DNA of 64,000 nt, from positions 124,001 to 188,000 of the forward strand of contig NZ_WRPK01000004.1 in assembly GCF_009755815.1 (NCBI RefSeq). The letters run 5' to 3'. The position numbers and the translations under genes were made by a program. Every line of letters begins with the position of its first letter. Within the stretch, counting starts at the first letter, position 1. This DNA is from Flavisphingomonas formosensis. Lineage in GTDB: Bacteria > Pseudomonadota > Alphaproteobacteria > Sphingomonadales > Sphingomonadaceae. Below the pieces are notes generated by a model that had not been told where the DNA came from, made no database searches, and saw only the letters and a list, made by a program, of their open reading frames with translations. This document shows, in pieces, positions 9,792 to 20,064 of this stretch.

Positions 9792-11539
9792 CAGACGAGC
9801 GCCTTCGCCGCATCGTCGAGTTCGCCCGAAACTTCGTCGGAATGGAGCAGCATCTCGGTGTGCGCCGCGCCAGACGGGATCATCGGGAAGCAGTTGGCGA
9901 GTTTCGCTACCCGGCAATCGACCATCACCGGCCCGTCATATTTCAGCATCTCGTCTATGCCTGCATCCAATTCGCCAGGATCCTCGATCCGCATGCCCTT
10001 CCAGCCGAAGGCTTCGGCCAGCCGCACGAAATCGGGCAGCGCCTCGCTGTAGCTTTCCGAATAACGGCCGGAATAGGTCAGCTCCTGCCACTGGCGGACC
10101 ATGCCCATATATTCGTTGTTGAGGATGAATATCTTGATCGGCAGGCGATATTGGGTCGCGGTCGCCATCTCCTGGATGTTCATCAGGATCGAGGCCTCGC
10201 CCGCAATGTCGATGACCAGCGCGTTCGGATTGCCGAGCTGCGCGCCGATGGCGGCGGGGAGGCCATAGCCCATCGTGCCGAGTCCGCCCGAGGTCAGCCA
10301 CTTGTTCGGCCCCTCGAAGTCGAAATGCTGCGCAGCCCACATCTGGTGCTGGCCCACCTCGGTGGTGATGATCGGGTTGCGGTGATGAGTCGCTTCCCAC
10401 AGGCGGCGGATCGCATGCTGCGGCATGATCTCCTTCACCGAATCCGGATAGGCGAGCGACTTCTTCGCGCGCCATTCGTCGATCCGCGCCAGCCAGGGCT
10501 TCAGATCGGGCGTCTCGGGCCGGCGCGCCTTCCAGATGCGAACCATGTCTTCCATGACGCGGCCGACGTCGCCGACCAGCGCGAGATCCGAGCGCACCGT
10601 CTTGTTGATCGACGAGCGATCGATATCGACGTGGATCTTCTTCGAATGCGGCGCGAAGGCATCGAGCCGCCCCGTGATGCGATCGTCGAAGCGCGCGCCC
10701 AGGCAGACGATCAGGTCGGCCTGGTTCATCGCCATGTTCGCCTCATAGGTGCCGTGCATGCCGAGCATGCCGAGCCATTGAGAAGAAGAGGCCGGAAACG
10801 CGCCGAGGCCCATCAGGGTGGAGGTGACCGGCGCGCCCGTGATCCGCGCCAGTTCGCGTAGTATCTGGCTCGCCGCAGGCCCGGAATTGATGATGCCGCC
10901 GCCGGTATAGAGGATCGGCCGCTCGGCCGCCGCCATCATCTCGATTGCGGTCTCGACGAGGTGCGTCTCGGCCTTCACCTGCGGACGATAACCGTGCGTG
11001 CCCGGCCCTGCCGGCTTGCGATAGGGCGCGGTCGCGACCTGGACGTCCTTGGGCAGATCGATCAGCACCGGACCGGGACGGCCGGAGGTGGCGATGTGGA
11101 ACGCCTCATGGACGATCTCGCCGAGCTTCGCCGGATCTTTCACCAGATAATTATGCTTGGTGCAGTGACGGGTGATGCCGATCGTGTCGGCTTCCTGGAA
11201 GGCGTCCGATCCGATGAGGTGTGTTGCGACCTGGCCGGTGATGACGACCATCGGGATCGAATCCATCAACGCGTCCGTGATGCCGGTGACGGCATTGGTC
11301 GCGCCCGGGCCGGAGGTGACGAGGACGACGCCCGGCTTGCCGGTAGAGCGCGCATAGCCCTCGGCGGCATGTGCCGCGCCGCCTTCCTGGCGGACGAGGA
11401 TATGGCGGATGCGCTTCTGCTTGAAGAGCTCGTCGTAGATGGGGAGGACCGCGCCGCCCGGATAGCCGAACACGACTTCCACGCCGAGATCGCATAGCGC
11501 CTCGACAAGGATCTGCGCGCCGCTCCGTTCCGCAACCAT
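9791..11539 (-). CDS. ilvI: Acetolactate synthase large (catalytic) subunit
   Basis: ThDP- and FAD-dependent condensation of pyruvate with pyruvate or 2-ketobutyrate, first step of Val/Ile/Leu synthesis. The 582 residues show the three ThDP-enzyme domains. The N-terminal PYR domain has the catalytic Glu in [19 protein letters not shown] near 50. The FAD-binding middle includes [15 protein letters not shown] and [16 protein letters not shown]. The C-terminal PP domain has the GDG-like motif as [21 protein letters not shown] precedes the ATG. It is the first gene of ilvI-ilvN. The symbol could equally be ilvB; the large-subunit assignment itself is firm. Confidence 0.95.
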   Translation of the reverse strand: MVAERSGAQILVEALCDLGVEVVFGYPGGAVLPIYDELFKQKRIRHILVRQEGGAAHAAEGYARSTGKPGVVLVTSGPGATNAVTGITDALMDSIPMVVITGQVATHLIGSDAFQEADTIGITRHCTKHNYLVKDPAKLGEIVHEAFHIATSGRPGPVLIDLPKDVQVATAPYRKPAGPGTHGYRPQVKAETHLVETAIEMMAAAERPILYTGGGIINSGPAASQILRELARITGAPVTSTLMGLGAFPASSSQWLGMLGMHGTYEANMAMNQADLIVCLGARFDDRITGRLDAFAPHSKKIHVDIDRSSINKTVRSDLALVGDVGRVMEDMVRIWKARRPETPDLKPWLARIDEWRAKKSLAYPDSVKEIMPQHAIRRLWEATHHRNPIITTEVGQHQMWAAQHFDFEGPNKWLTSGGLGTMGYGLPAAIGAQLGNPNALVIDIAGEASILMNIQEMATATQYRLPIKIFILNNEYMGMVRQWQELTYSGRYSESYSEALPDFVRLAEAFGWKGMRIEDPGELDAGIDEMLKYDGPVMVDCRVAKLANCFPMIPSGAAHTEMLLHSDEVSGELDDAAKALV

Positions 11540-11646
11540 CTTTCCGTCCTTTCGAAGCGCGCCCCATAAGGGATTACGCGCGAAATTTGAACCTCGCGGA
11601 CGAGAATCCGCGTGAATCAGGGAAATGGCGCACTAAGGGTAAGAAA

Positions 11647-12630
11647 TTATCCTGTCAACGCATTGATGCGTAATTTTATTACGGTTTCATCGATTATATT
11701 ATCATCAAGTTGTCGCGTTTCGCGCTCCCACTCTGACGGCGGCTGATGGGCGAACCACGTAAATTGGCGTTTGGCATATTGCCGGGTGGCGGCTTGCGCC
11801 CGCTCGGTCGCCGTCTCCCGGTCGATCTTGCCAGCGAGCAGTGCGCCGATCTCCGGCACACCGATTGCGCGCATGACGGGTAGATCGGGATCGAGAGCGC
11901 GGGAGAGGAGGGCGCGTACCTCGTCGATAGCGTTCGTCGGCTCGCCGGATTGAGCATCACCCGCATGTGGCTCCAGCATTTGCAGGAACCGCGCATCGCA
12001 CCGTGCGCGCAGCCATTCGCGCGGGGGCAGCAGGATCAGCGGCACCAGTCGGATGGTATGGCCGATCCCGCCGATCTTTTCCGCCTGCCACGCCGCCAGC
12101 GTCCGGCCGGTCGAGCGGACCACCTCGAGAGCGCGTGCCACGCGGGTCGTATCCGTCGCGCGGAGCCGGGCGGCCGCCTTGGCGTCCTCGTGTGCCAGCG
12201 CGGCATGGGCCTCCGCCACCGGCAGTGCGCGTACGGCGGAACGGATGTCGGGATCGATCTCGGGCACGGGAGCGATCCCGTTCAGCAAGGTATGCAGGTA
12301 CAGACCCGTGCCGCCAGCCAGGATCGGCAATCGTCCGGCCGCATGCGCGTCGTCGATCGCCGCGCGCGCCTCCGCCGCCCAGCGTGCGGCCGAGCAGCTT
12401 TCGGCGCCATCTATATGGCCGAACAGGCGATGCGGCGCGCGTGCCTCGTCTGCCCGGGAAGGGCGGGCAGACAAGATCCGCAGATCGCGGTAGACCTGCG
12501 CGCTGTCCGCGTTGATGACGGTTCCTCGCGCAATTTCTGCGAGCCGCATTGCGAGAGCCGACTTGCCGCTGGCGGTCGGCCCCGCAATAAGCGCGACGGG
12601 CGGAAGGGAAGGAGCGGCCGGTTTGTTCAT
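11647..12630 (-). CDS. miaA: tRNA dimethylallyltransferase
   Basis: Transfers a dimethylallyl group to A37 of tRNAs reading UNN codons. The P-loop is in [16 protein letters not shown] (residues about 15-30), followed by [13 protein letters not shown] and the [16 protein letters not shown] segment, all hallmarks of the family. The total is 327 residues. I start it at the ATG at 12630 ([11 protein letters not shown]); a GTG two codons earlier is also possible. Its 5' end overlaps that of the divergent serB by 8 bases, so each gene's promoter must lie within the other gene. Confidence 0.95.
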   Translation of the reverse strand: MNKPAAPSLPPVALIAGPTASGKSALAMRLAEIARGTVINADSAQVYRDLRILSARPSRADEARAPHRLFGHIDGAESCSAARWAAEARAAIDDAHAAGRLPILAGGTGLYLHTLLNGIAPVPEIDPDIRSAVRALPVAEAHAALAHEDAKAAARLRATDTTRVARALEVVRSTGRTLAAWQAEKIGGIGHTIRLVPLILLPPREWLRARCDARFLQMLEPHAGDAQSGEPTNAIDEVRALLSRALDPDLPVMRAIGVPEIGALLAGKIDRETATERAQAATRQYAKRQFTWFAHQPPSEWERETRQLDDNIIDETVIKLRINALTG

Positions 12631-13504
12631 CGCCACGCTGATAGCAGTTGAGGGTCTTGCGGGGGGCGATATTTCTGCCGCGCGCGACGCGTTGGCCGAC
12701 GCTGGCCTCGCGCCCGGCGTTGGCCGCTGGGTGGAGCGCTGCTATGCATCCGACGTGCCGTTCGCGGGCGATCCGGTCGCCGCGCGCGCTGCCCTGGAAG
12801 GCCTGATCGACAAAGTCGACGTGATAGTGCAGCCCGAGGAGGGGCGCGCCAAGCGGTTGCTCGTCGCCGACATGGATTCGACGATGATCACCATCGAGTG
12901 CATCGATGAGCTGGCCGACTATGCGGGGATCAAGGCGCAGATCGCCGAGGTGACCGAGCGAGCGATGCGCGGCGAGCTCGATTTCGAAGGCGCTCTGGAT
13001 GCGCGGGTCGCGCTGCTGAAGGGGCTCGATGCCGGCGCGATCGACCGCTGCTATGCGGAACGGGTCAAGATCATGCCCGGTGCCAAGCCGCTGATCCGCA
13101 CCATGCGGGCCCATGGCGCACGCAGCGTGCTGGTGTCGGGCGGCTTCACCGTTTTCGCGGATCGCGTCGCCGCTGAGATCGGCTTCGATCGCGCCATCTC
13201 CAACACGCTCGAAATTACGGCCGGTGCGCTCGCCGGCACGGTGCGCCGTCCGATCGTCGGCGCGGCGGCAAAGAAGGAAACCCTGCTTGCCGAAATCGCG
13301 ACCCTGGGCATTGCCGCGGACGCGACGCTCGCGGTGGGGGACGGCGCGAACGACATTCCGATGATCGAGACGGCCGGGCTCGGCGTCGCCTATCACGCAA
13401 AGCCGAAGACGGCCGCTGCGGCTGCCGCGCGGATCGCGCATGGCGATCTTTCGGCGCTGCTCTACGCGCAGGGCTACGCCCGGGCGGAGTGGGCAGAGGC
13501 CTGA
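12623..13504 (+). CDS. serB: Phosphoserine phosphatase
   Basis: Last step of serine synthesis, phosphoserine to serine. The 293 residues have a short N-terminal ACT-like part and a HAD phosphatase core. Core motifs are the nucleophile DxDxT as [10 protein letters not shown] (about 90), motif [13 protein letters not shown] (about 175) and the metal-binding [11 protein letters not shown] (about 245). The chosen start is TTG at 12623, preceded eight bases upstream by AAGGAG (12609-12614). An upstream ATG in the same frame would run far into miaA and lacks a ribosome site. The gene is divergent from miaA with an 8-base overlap. Confidence 0.94.
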   Translation: MFIATLIAVEGLAGGDISAARDALADAGLAPGVGRWVERCYASDVPFAGDPVAARAALEGLIDKVDVIVQPEEGRAKRLLVADMDSTMITIECIDELADYAGIKAQIAEVTERAMRGELDFEGALDARVALLKGLDAGAIDRCYAERVKIMPGAKPLIRTMRAHGARSVLVSGGFTVFADRVAAEIGFDRAISNTLEITAGALAGTVRRPIVGAAAKKETLLAEIATLGIAADATLAVGDGANDIPMIETAGLGVAYHAKPKTAAAAAARIAHGDLSALLYAQGYARAEWAEA

Positions 13505-13556
13505 TCGCGGCAGCTGAAGGCGTCTGGACGAAACGGGAAGGGCTGGAAGGCCTGCT

Positions 13557-13871
13557 TCAAGGTCTGCTCATATCCGCTGCGATGGCAGCGAGGGCGAAGG
13601 CGACCGCATTTTCGCCGCGATCCAGGCTGATGCCTATGCCATCGTCCTTCACTTCGATCACCCGGCCCTGGATGCTCCCGGCTTCGGGATGACGCAGCTC
13701 GACCATCCGGCCGATTTCCGGCCGGGCATTGGTTTCGAGGAACGCATGCGCCCCGGTGATCTCGCGTAATGCGGCCGGGGCGGCGGATTCGGCTATGAGG
13801 ATGCACATCCGCCGGCGGCGCCAGCGTGATGCCATTACCGGCCGAATCGTGAAGTTTCGCCTGGTCCCCAT
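13557..13871 (-). CDS. Small PilZ-like domain protein
   Basis: A 104-residue protein with high-GC3 codon use typical of the window. The second half reads GRMVELRHPEAGSIQGRV and then DDGIGISLDRGENAVAFA, which resembles the strand pattern of PilZ-type c-di-GMP-binding domains. The basic stretch RWRRRRM near residue 20 could stand in for the RxxxR element, though the spacing is not certain. An in-frame alternative start is at the second Met. It lies between serB, with which it converges, and the Sel1-SPOR gene. Two c-di-GMP enzymes in the window make a receptor plausible but unproven. Confidence 0.6.
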   Translation of the reverse strand: MGTRRNFTIRPVMASRWRRRRMCILIAESAAPAALREITGAHAFLETNARPEIGRMVELRHPEAGSIQGRVIEVKDDGIGISLDRGENAVAFALAAIAADMSRP

Positions 13872-13968
13872 CGACGGCCAGCATCCCGGCCAAGCGCCAA
13901 GAAATGGTTAACGGTGCAGCCCGTCGCTGATCAGGCTCGCCTGATCAGCATATTGCCGCCCTGGCGAG

Positions 13969-14955
13969 TTACGGTGCGGCGACCGGGAAGCAGGGCTGTC
14001 CGACCAGTTCGGAACAGGCGCGCGCCGCGGCGGCGCGGTTCGGATAGGGGCCGGCCTGCAGCCGCGTGATCGGTCCGGCTTCGACGACATAGGAGCGTGC
14101 GCCGGGCAGCCGGCCGCTGACGCGCGTCCACAATGTCCTGGCAGTGGCGGCGCTGCTGAAGGCGCCGAGCTGGATACGCCAGCCGCCTTCGCCTGCCATG
14201 GGGGCGCTGCCTTGTGCCTGCGAGGGGATCGCGCGCGCCGGCGCGGCGGCGGGCGGCGGTGGCGGCGAGGCTGCGGCCGCTGGTGCCGAAGGCGGCAGAT
14301 CGGTGGTGCGTATTGCGGGACGGGGCGGGGGTGGCGGCGTCGGGCTCGGCGAGCGCGGCTGCGCGTCGGCCATGCTCGATGAAGGCTGGCTCTTCGCCAT
14401 CTCCGCGGCGAGGGCGAGGCCCTGCCGGCGCTGATCGGCAGGGATATAGGTATCCATCTGGGTGAGGCTGGTCGTCGCCTGCGGCAAGCCGGCGGCGGCG
14501 GCGCGCGTCATAAGCGCATAGGCCTTCACCCAGTCCTTGGTCACCAGTTCGCCATTGAACATTGCGGTGCCAAGCACATATTGCGCGCGCGGCTCGCCAT
14601 GGTCAGCGGCCTTCTGGATCCAGGGCATCGCCGCAGCGCGATCGCCATTCTGGAAAAGGATGAGGCCGAGATTGGCCTGGGCCTGCTCGTGGCCCTGCTG
14701 GGCGGCCTTCTGGTACCAGCTCTGTGCCTGGCCGAGGTCGGTGGGCACGCCACGGCCCAGCTTATATGCCTGTGCAAGATTGAACTGGGCATCGGCGTCG
14801 CCGGCTTCCGCAGCCGGTTTCCATTGTGCCACCGCAGTCGCATAATCGCCGCGCTGCCAGGCATCCACACCGTCCTTTACCGAGGCTGTAGCCGCGGTTC
14901 CGACAATCGCCCCCATGGCAGCCACGGCCAACGCAAACGTGGCGACAAACCTCAT
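13969..14955 (-). CDS. Sel1-repeat and SPOR-domain periplasmic protein
   Basis: An exported 328-residue protein, probably peptidoglycan-binding. The ATG at 14955 has GAGGGGAAGACGA upstream and opens a signal peptide (MRFVATFALAVAAMGAIVGT, cleavage after ATA). Residues about 25-170 are Sel1-like repeats (AEAGDADAQFNLAQAYKLGRG, ADHGEPRAQYVLGTAMFNGE). About 185-250 is a Pro/Ala-rich linker. The last 75 or so form a SPOR domain (GGWRIQLGAFSSAATARTLW ... LQAGPYPNRAAAARACS). SPOR domains bind denuded glycan at septa. It is divergent from the ParA/RHH/TPR-SPOR genes, and the shared domain suggests one functional set. Confidence 0.9.
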   Translation of the reverse strand: MRFVATFALAVAAMGAIVGTAATASVKDGVDAWQRGDYATAVAQWKPAAEAGDADAQFNLAQAYKLGRGVPTDLGQAQSWYQKAAQQGHEQAQANLGLILFQNGDRAAAMPWIQKAADHGEPRAQYVLGTAMFNGELVTKDWVKAYALMTRAAAAGLPQATTSLTQMDTYIPADQRRQGLALAAEMAKSQPSSSMADAQPRSPSPTPPPPPRPAIRTTDLPPSAPAAAASPPPPPAAAPARAIPSQAQGSAPMAGEGGWRIQLGAFSSAATARTLWTRVSGRLPGARSYVVEAGPITRLQAGPYPNRAAAARACSELVGQPCFPVAAP

Positions 14956-15145
14956 TCGTCTTCCCCTCGACGGACGCGAACATCCCGGGGTTCTTGCCAC
15001 ATAGGGCTAATCATGTCTTAGCAAAATTTGCCGCACATCCCGTTGCGGGACAAAAAAGGCTAATCGCTATCCCGATGGATTAACCAGTTTTTAGCCACAG
15101 GTATGGCATTTCGGCCCTGGATTGGGGAAGGGCCGAGGGGCAGGC

Positions 15146-15862
15146 ATGCGGGTATTGGCGCTGGCATCGCAAAAGGGAGGATCGGGCAAGACGACCTTGT
15201 CGGGTCATCTCGCCGTTCAGGCCCAGCGATCGGGCGGTGGACCGGTCGTCCTGATAGACATTGATCCGCAAGGTTCCCTCACCGACTGGTGGAACGAACG
15301 GGAAGACGAGCTTCCGGCCTTTGCGCAGACCACCGTGGCGCGTCTCGCCACGGATCTGGAAACCCTTCGGCAGCAGGGGTTTCGCCTGGCTGTGATCGAT
15401 ACGCCGCCGGCCATCACCATGGCGATCCACAGCGTCATCCAGGTTGCCGAGCTCGTGCTCATCCCGACTCGGCCCAGTCCGCACGATCTGCGCGCCGTGG
15501 GCGCTACCGTGGATCTGTGCGAGCGCGCGGGCAAGCCGCTGCTGTTCGTCGTCAACGGAGCCACACCCAAGGCGAGAATAACGTTCGAAGCGGCTGTCGC
15601 ACTGTCGCAGCATGGCACCGTCGCGCCGGTGACCGTCCATCATCGGACGGATTTCGCTGCCTCGATGATCGATGGACGCACCGTGATGGAGGTCGACGCC
15701 AAAGGTCGTTCGACGCAGGAGATCGAAGCGCTCTGGGGCTATGTCTCCGATCGGCTCGAGAAGAATTTCCGGCGAACCGTGTTCAGTGTTCCCGGCACTG
15801 CCATGGCCGGCCCGGCCCTGCGTCCGACGGGCGGCTTCGGTCGCCGCATGATCGGACAGTGA
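15146..15862 (+). CDS. ParA/MinD-family P-loop ATPase
   Basis: A 238-residue ParA-type ATPase. A deviant Walker A, ASQKGGSGKTTLSGHLAVQA, is at the very N terminus, Walker A' is in VVLIDIDPQGSLTDWW, and Walker B is in LAVIDTPPAITM. There is no N-terminal DNA-binding extension, so it is the short form used for cargo or chromosome-region positioning. The ATG at 15146 has GAGGGGCAGG upstream. The next gene, 11 bases away, encodes a small protein with a ribbon-helix-helix-like tail, a possible partner. No ParB gene is adjacent. The cargo may be the envelope SPOR proteins encoded on either side (inference). Confidence 0.88.
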   Translation: MRVLALASQKGGSGKTTLSGHLAVQAQRSGGGPVVLIDIDPQGSLTDWWNEREDELPAFAQTTVARLATDLETLRQQGFRLAVIDTPPAITMAIHSVIQVAELVLIPTRPSPHDLRAVGATVDLCERAGKPLLFVVNGATPKARITFEAAVALSQHGTVAPVTVHHRTDFAASMIDGRTVMEVDAKGRSTQEIEALWGYVSDRLEKNFRRTVFSVPGTAMAGPALRPTGGFGRRMIGQ

Positions 15863-15873
15863 GGATCCGGAGC

Positions 15874-16335
15874 ATGGCCGAGACCAAATCCTTCGCGTCG
15901 CTTACCTCAGGCCTCCTCGCCCGCAAGGGTTTTGCCCGCCCGGCGATGCGCCCGCAGCCCTTGATGCCGATCGATGGGGCCGACGACGATCTCGGCTGGA
16001 ACGATGTGGGCGAACAGCCGACGCCGCCGGCGCGCCAGCAGGCGGAGATCGCACACAGCCTTGGCGTGCGGCAGGAGAGGCTGGAGCCGCGACCTGAACG
16101 GCCGGCCGCCTCGCTGCTGGTCGTGCCGATTTCGCGCGCCAAGCCGGGCCGGGAAAAGGCTGCTTTCACGCTTCGTCTGGATCAGGAGCGTCATCTGCGC
16201 CTGCGGGTCGCGTGCGCCGTCACCCGGCGTTCTGCGCAGCAGATCGTGACCGAGGCGCTGGATGCTTTCCTCGCGAAGATGCCGGAGGTGGAGGAGTTCT
16301 CGCACTCCGTGGCGCAGGCCGACGGCGGGAAGTGA
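15874..16335 (+). CDS. Ribbon-helix-helix-like protein, putative ParA partner
   Basis: A 153-residue protein of unknown function. The first half is low in hydrophobics and likely flexible (MAETKSFASLTSGLLARKGF, with repeated Pro/Arg/Gln). The C-terminal region reads KAAFTLRLDQERHLRLRVAC and continues with SAQQIVTEALDAFLAKMPEV, which fits a ribbon-helix-helix fold: a strand, then two helices. Such folds are common in ParA partner proteins. It follows ParA by 11 bases and precedes the TPR-SPOR gene by 16 bases, so the three are likely co-transcribed. DNA binding is inferred only. Confidence 0.75.
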   Translation: MAETKSFASLTSGLLARKGFARPAMRPQPLMPIDGADDDLGWNDVGEQPTPPARQQAEIAHSLGVRQERLEPRPERPAASLLVVPISRAKPGREKAAFTLRLDQERHLRLRVACAVTRRSAQQIVTEALDAFLAKMPEVEEFSHSVAQADGGK

Positions 16336-16351
16336 TTGGGGAATAGGGACG

Positions 16352-17704
16352 ATGAAGACCACCACCTTGCTCAAGCTCGCGGGTTCCTCGCTCGTGCTCG
16401 GCATTGTCGCCGTCGGCTGCACGGCCAATGGCGGCAAGCCTGCTTCGCTGTCTTCCATCACCCCGGGCCACAAGGACGCGAGACCGATCGATCGGGCCAG
16501 GGCCGACCGGCAGGCGGCAAAACTTGCCCGCAGCGTTTCCGACGCTCTCAAGGCGCATCGTCCCGACAAAGCCATTCCCGCGGCCGAGCAGATGGTGGGG
16601 CTCAGCCCGACCGATGCCAATTACCGCGCACTGCTCGGCCAGGCCTATCTGCTCGGGGGCCGCTTCCAATCTGCGGGGCAGAGCTTTCATGATGCCGTGA
16701 CGCTGGATCCGGACAACGGCCGCGCCGCCCTGAGCCTCGCGCTTTCGCAGATCGCGGTGGGCCAGAATGACGGCGCGCTTGCCACGCTCGATCATTTCCG
16801 TAGCGTCATTCCGCAGGCCGATCTCGGCCTTGCGCTGGCGCTCGCCGGTGATCGGCAACAGGCCGTCAGCCTGCTCGAGGCCGCAGCCCATGCGCCGGAT
16901 GCTGATGCCAAGACTCGCCAGAACCTCGCTCTGTCCTATGCGCTTTCCGGCCGCTGGACGGATGCTCGCGCGACGGCTGCGAAGGATGTCTCGCCTGCCG
17001 AGCTGGATTTGCGCATGATGAAATGGGCGAACTTCTCCAATCCCCGCGCGCCTTGGGATCAGGTGGCGATGCTGCTTAACGTGACGCCGCATGCTGATAT
17101 GGGCCAGCCCGCGCGCCTGGCCCTGGCTCCTAGCGCGGTGCAGGCAGCGCTCGCTGCCGCCGAGCCGCAGGCACAGCCGGCGCCGGCAATCGAAGCTGCG
17201 CCCTTCGCCATGGCTGAGGTGGTTTCTGCGCCTGCTTCGACGCCCGAAGCGTCGCTGGTCAGCAGCGCTGCCGAAGACGCGCCGGTGCCGCCGCCCGCGC
17301 CGTCCTATGCCACGCGCGCTGCCGAAACCCGCCTGGCGTCCGCGCCGATGCGCACGCCGCTCAAGCCGGCTGCAAAGGTCGATGCATCCCTCACATCGGG
17401 CGGGGGCCAATATGTCGTGCAGCTCGGCGCCTATTCCAGCACGTCTCGGGTCGCCGTTGCCTGGAACAGGATAGCCGGCCGGATGCGGCTGGCCAGCAGC
17501 TACACCCCCGCGAGCACCACCTTCGCCAGCCGCTCGCTGACCGTGCATCGCCTGTCGATCGCCGGCTTCGAAAGCCGCGGTCAGGCCGTGGCGGTGTGCG
17601 AGAAGATCCGCGCATCGGGCGGCGACTGCTTCGTTCGCGCGAGCGCCGGTGATGCGCCGGTGCAATGGGTCTCGCGCGAGCAGACCCGGCTCGCGTCGCG
17701 CTGA
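16352..17704 (+). CDS. TPR and SPOR-domain lipoprotein
   Basis: A 450-residue lipoprotein. The signal sequence MKTTTLLKLAGSSLVLGIVA ends in a lipobox VAVGC (Cys 23). Residues about 50-240 hold TPR-like repeats (AEQMVGLSPTDANYRALLGQ, AGQSFHDAVTLDPDNGRAAL). A long Ala/Pro linker covers about 255-345. The C-terminal 85 form a SPOR domain (GGQYVVQLGAYSSTSRVAVA ... ESRGQAVAVCEKI). It is the third gene of the ParA set and shares its architecture with the divergent Sel1-SPOR protein. It is probably anchored in the outer membrane and binds peptidoglycan at the division site. Confidence 0.9.
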   Translation: MKTTTLLKLAGSSLVLGIVAVGCTANGGKPASLSSITPGHKDARPIDRARADRQAAKLARSVSDALKAHRPDKAIPAAEQMVGLSPTDANYRALLGQAYLLGGRFQSAGQSFHDAVTLDPDNGRAALSLALSQIAVGQNDGALATLDHFRSVIPQADLGLALALAGDRQQAVSLLEAAAHAPDADAKTRQNLALSYALSGRWTDARATAAKDVSPAELDLRMMKWANFSNPRAPWDQVAMLLNVTPHADMGQPARLALAPSAVQAALAAAEPQAQPAPAIEAAPFAMAEVVSAPASTPEASLVSSAAEDAPVPPPAPSYATRAAETRLASAPMRTPLKPAAKVDASLTSGGGQYVVQLGAYSSTSRVAVAWNRIAGRMRLASSYTPASTTFASRSLTVHRLSIAGFESRGQAVAVCEKIRASGGDCFVRASAGDAPVQWVSREQTRLASR

Positions 17705-17749
17705 CCCGTCGGCGGAACTTTCATCGCAAATGCGTAAGAGCCAAGGCGG

Positions 17750-18973
17750 TCAGCCGAGCAGCTGGCCGCCCTTGATCGTTTTCAGCACCTTGCCCTGAAC
17801 CGGCAGGCCATCGAACGGCGTGTTGCCGGCCGCGCCGGGCAGCGTATCCGCGTCGATCTTCCAGGGTGCTTCGGGATCCACCAGGATCACGTCCGCCTCG
17901 CCGCCGATCGCCAGCCCGCCGCCGGGCAAACCCAGCAGCCGCGCCGGATTGGCAGACAAAAGGGCGAACAGGCGAGGCAGGTCGATCACCCCGTCCCGCA
18001 CGAGGCCGAGTGTCAGCGTGAGCAGCGTCGAGGCGCCGGCCATGCCCGGGGCCGCATCGGCGAAGGGCAGGCGCTTGGCTTCCGGGCCCTGCGGATCATG
18101 CGCGGAACACAGCACGTCCACAGTGCCATCCGCCACCGCAGCGATCGTCGCCAAACGATCGGCCTCGCTGCGCAGGGGCGGTGACAGCCGTGTGAAGGTG
18201 AGGAAGGGACCGACAGCGACATCCGAGAGGAAAAGATAGGCCGGACTGGTGCCACAGGTCACGCGCACGCCGCGCCGTTTGGCCGCGCGAACGAGGTCGA
18301 AGGACCGGGCGGTGCTGAGCTTGCGCAGGTGGAGCCGGGCGCCGGTCTCCTCGGCAAGAGCCAGGTCGCGAGCCACGGCCATGCTTTCGGCGATGGCGGG
18401 CGCGGCCGCCAGGCCCAGCCGTGTCGCGGTCTCGCCTTCGGTCATGACTGCTCCTGCCGCCAGGCCGCCATCCTCGGCATTGCTGATCACGAGCAGGTCG
18501 AGTGCGGAGGCATAGGAGAGCAGCCGGTACATCACCCCGGAATCCGCGATCCAGCCTCGACCGGTCGCCACTCCACAAGCCCCCGCAGCCTTCATCAGGC
18601 CTATCTCGGCGAGTTCGGCGCCGGCCAATCCGCGTGTCGCCGCTGCGATCGGATGAATCCAGACATTGGGCTTGCCGGCAGCCGCGGCGCGCTGCACGAG
18701 CGCGGAATCGTCGAGCGGCGGAGATTGGTCGGGCATCAGCGCGGCGCGGGTGATGCCGCCGGCCACGAAGGCCGGAATGTCGATGGCGAATATGCCCATG
18801 TCGATCAGGCCCGGCGCGATCAGCGCGCCGCGGGCATCGATCGTTTGGGCATCGACGGGAATGTCGAACGCGCCGACGGCCGCGATCTGGCGATTGGCGA
18901 TCAGCAGGCCACCCGCGTCGATCCCTCCGGCCGGGTCGACCAGCCTGCCGTTCACGATGGCGAGCGGGTTCAT
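17750..18973 (-). CDS. pyrX: Inactive dihydroorotase homologue (PyrC'/PyrX type)
   Basis: A 407-residue amidohydrolase-fold protein whose start overlaps the pyrB stop by four bases (ATGA). The family's zinc-binding DxHxH after the first strand is absent: the position reads [20 protein letters not shown]. The late Asp motif is also altered ([20 protein letters not shown]). The C-terminal [20 protein letters not shown] part is well kept. In Pseudomonas-like operons such non-catalytic PyrC' proteins form a required structural complex with aspartate transcarbamoylase. I infer the same here; an active dihydroorotase should be encoded elsewhere. Confidence 0.87.
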   Translation of the reverse strand: MNPLAIVNGRLVDPAGGIDAGGLLIANRQIAAVGAFDIPVDAQTIDARGALIAPGLIDMGIFAIDIPAFVAGGITRAALMPDQSPPLDDSALVQRAAAAGKPNVWIHPIAAATRGLAGAELAEIGLMKAAGACGVATGRGWIADSGVMYRLLSYASALDLLVISNAEDGGLAAGAVMTEGETATRLGLAAAPAIAESMAVARDLALAEETGARLHLRKLSTARSFDLVRAAKRRGVRVTCGTSPAYLFLSDVAVGPFLTFTRLSPPLRSEADRLATIAAVADGTVDVLCSAHDPQGPEAKRLPFADAAPGMAGASTLLTLTLGLVRDGVIDLPRLFALLSANPARLLGLPGGGLAIGGEADVILVDPEAPWKIDADTLPGAAGNTPFDGLPVQGKVLKTIKGGQLLG

Positions 18974-19965
18974 GCCCAGCCCTCCACACCGCGCCGCGTT
19001 CGGGTCAGCACGTCGAGGCACGCCATGCGGACCGCCACGCCCATCTCCACCTGTTCGGTGATCGCCGAACGGTCGGGATCGTCTGCCACTACAGAGTCGA
19101 TCTCCACGCCGCGATTCATCGGTCCCGGATGCATCACCAGCGCGTCAGGCGCGGCCTGCTTCAGCCGATCCGGGGTCAACCCGTAGAGCGCATGATATTC
19201 GCGCGGGGAGGGGACGTATCCGCCCGCCATCCGCTCGCGCTGCAGCCTCAGCATCATCACCACGTCCGCGCCCGCTATCCCTTCGTCGAAATCGGTGTGC
19301 ACGCTCACGCCCATGCGATCGATCGCGGCGGGGATGAGGGTCGGGGGGCCAACGACACGCACTTGCGCGTTGAGCGCGGTGAGCGACAATATGTTCGAGC
19401 GGGCGACGCGACTGTGCAGCACGTCGCCGCAGATCGCGACCGTGAGCCCTTCGATCCGGCCCTTGCGGCGGCGGATGGTCAGCGCGTCGAGCAGGGCTTG
19501 GGTGGGGTGCTCATGCCGCCCGTCGCCGGCATTGAGCACCGGGCAATCGACCTTGTCGGCGATCAGATCGACCGCGCCCGACGCTTCGTGACGAATCACG
19601 ATCACGTCGGCATGCATGGCGTTCAGCGTCACCGCGGTATCGATCAGCGTCTCGCCCTTCTTCACGCTCGATTGCGCGACGGCCATGTTGACCACATCGG
19701 CGCCCAGCCGCTTGCCGGCGATCTCGAACGACAGCAGCGTGCGGGTCGAATTTTCGAAGAAGGCATTAATCTGTGTGAGACCGGCCAGACGATGGTCGTG
19801 CCGGGCCTGAGCCGAGCCGCGATTGAGCGCGATCCACTGTTCCGCTTCATCGAGCAGGAACATAATCTCCCAGGGCTGCAGCCCCTGGATGCCGGTCAGA
19901 TGGCGATGCGGGAACGGGTGCACGCCCTCGGGCGTGGCAGGGGGGCGGGGAGCTATGTCGGACAT
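18970..19965 (-). CDS. pyrB: Aspartate carbamoyltransferase catalytic chain
   Basis: Pyrimidine synthesis: carbamoyl phosphate plus aspartate gives carbamoyl aspartate. The 331 residues show the carbamoyl-phosphate site [20 protein letters not shown] (STRT, about 70), HxxQ as [13 protein letters not shown] (about 150), and the aspartate-domain [19 protein letters not shown] near 290. The N terminus is slightly extended ([20 protein letters not shown]), as in the class that pairs with PyrC'. No regulatory pyrI gene is next to it. It overlaps the inactive dihydroorotase by four bases, so the two products are made together. Confidence 0.96.
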   Translation of the reverse strand: MSDIAPRPPATPEGVHPFPHRHLTGIQGLQPWEIMFLLDEAEQWIALNRGSAQARHDHRLAGLTQINAFFENSTRTLLSFEIAGKRLGADVVNMAVAQSSVKKGETLIDTAVTLNAMHADVIVIRHEASGAVDLIADKVDCPVLNAGDGRHEHPTQALLDALTIRRRKGRIEGLTVAICGDVLHSRVARSNILSLTALNAQVRVVGPPTLIPAAIDRMGVSVHTDFDEGIAGADVVMMLRLQRERMAGGYVPSPREYHALYGLTPDRLKQAAPDALVMHPGPMNRGVEIDSVVADDPDRSAITEQVEMGVAVRMACLDVLTRTRRGVEGWA

Positions 19966-20064
19966 TAAAGCGTCCCCCTAAACGAAGCTTCGGCGGAAGG
20001 GAACAGCCTGCATGGCGAAGCCGCTCGCCCATGGCTAGGATAGAGCGCATCGAAGGAGAAATGC

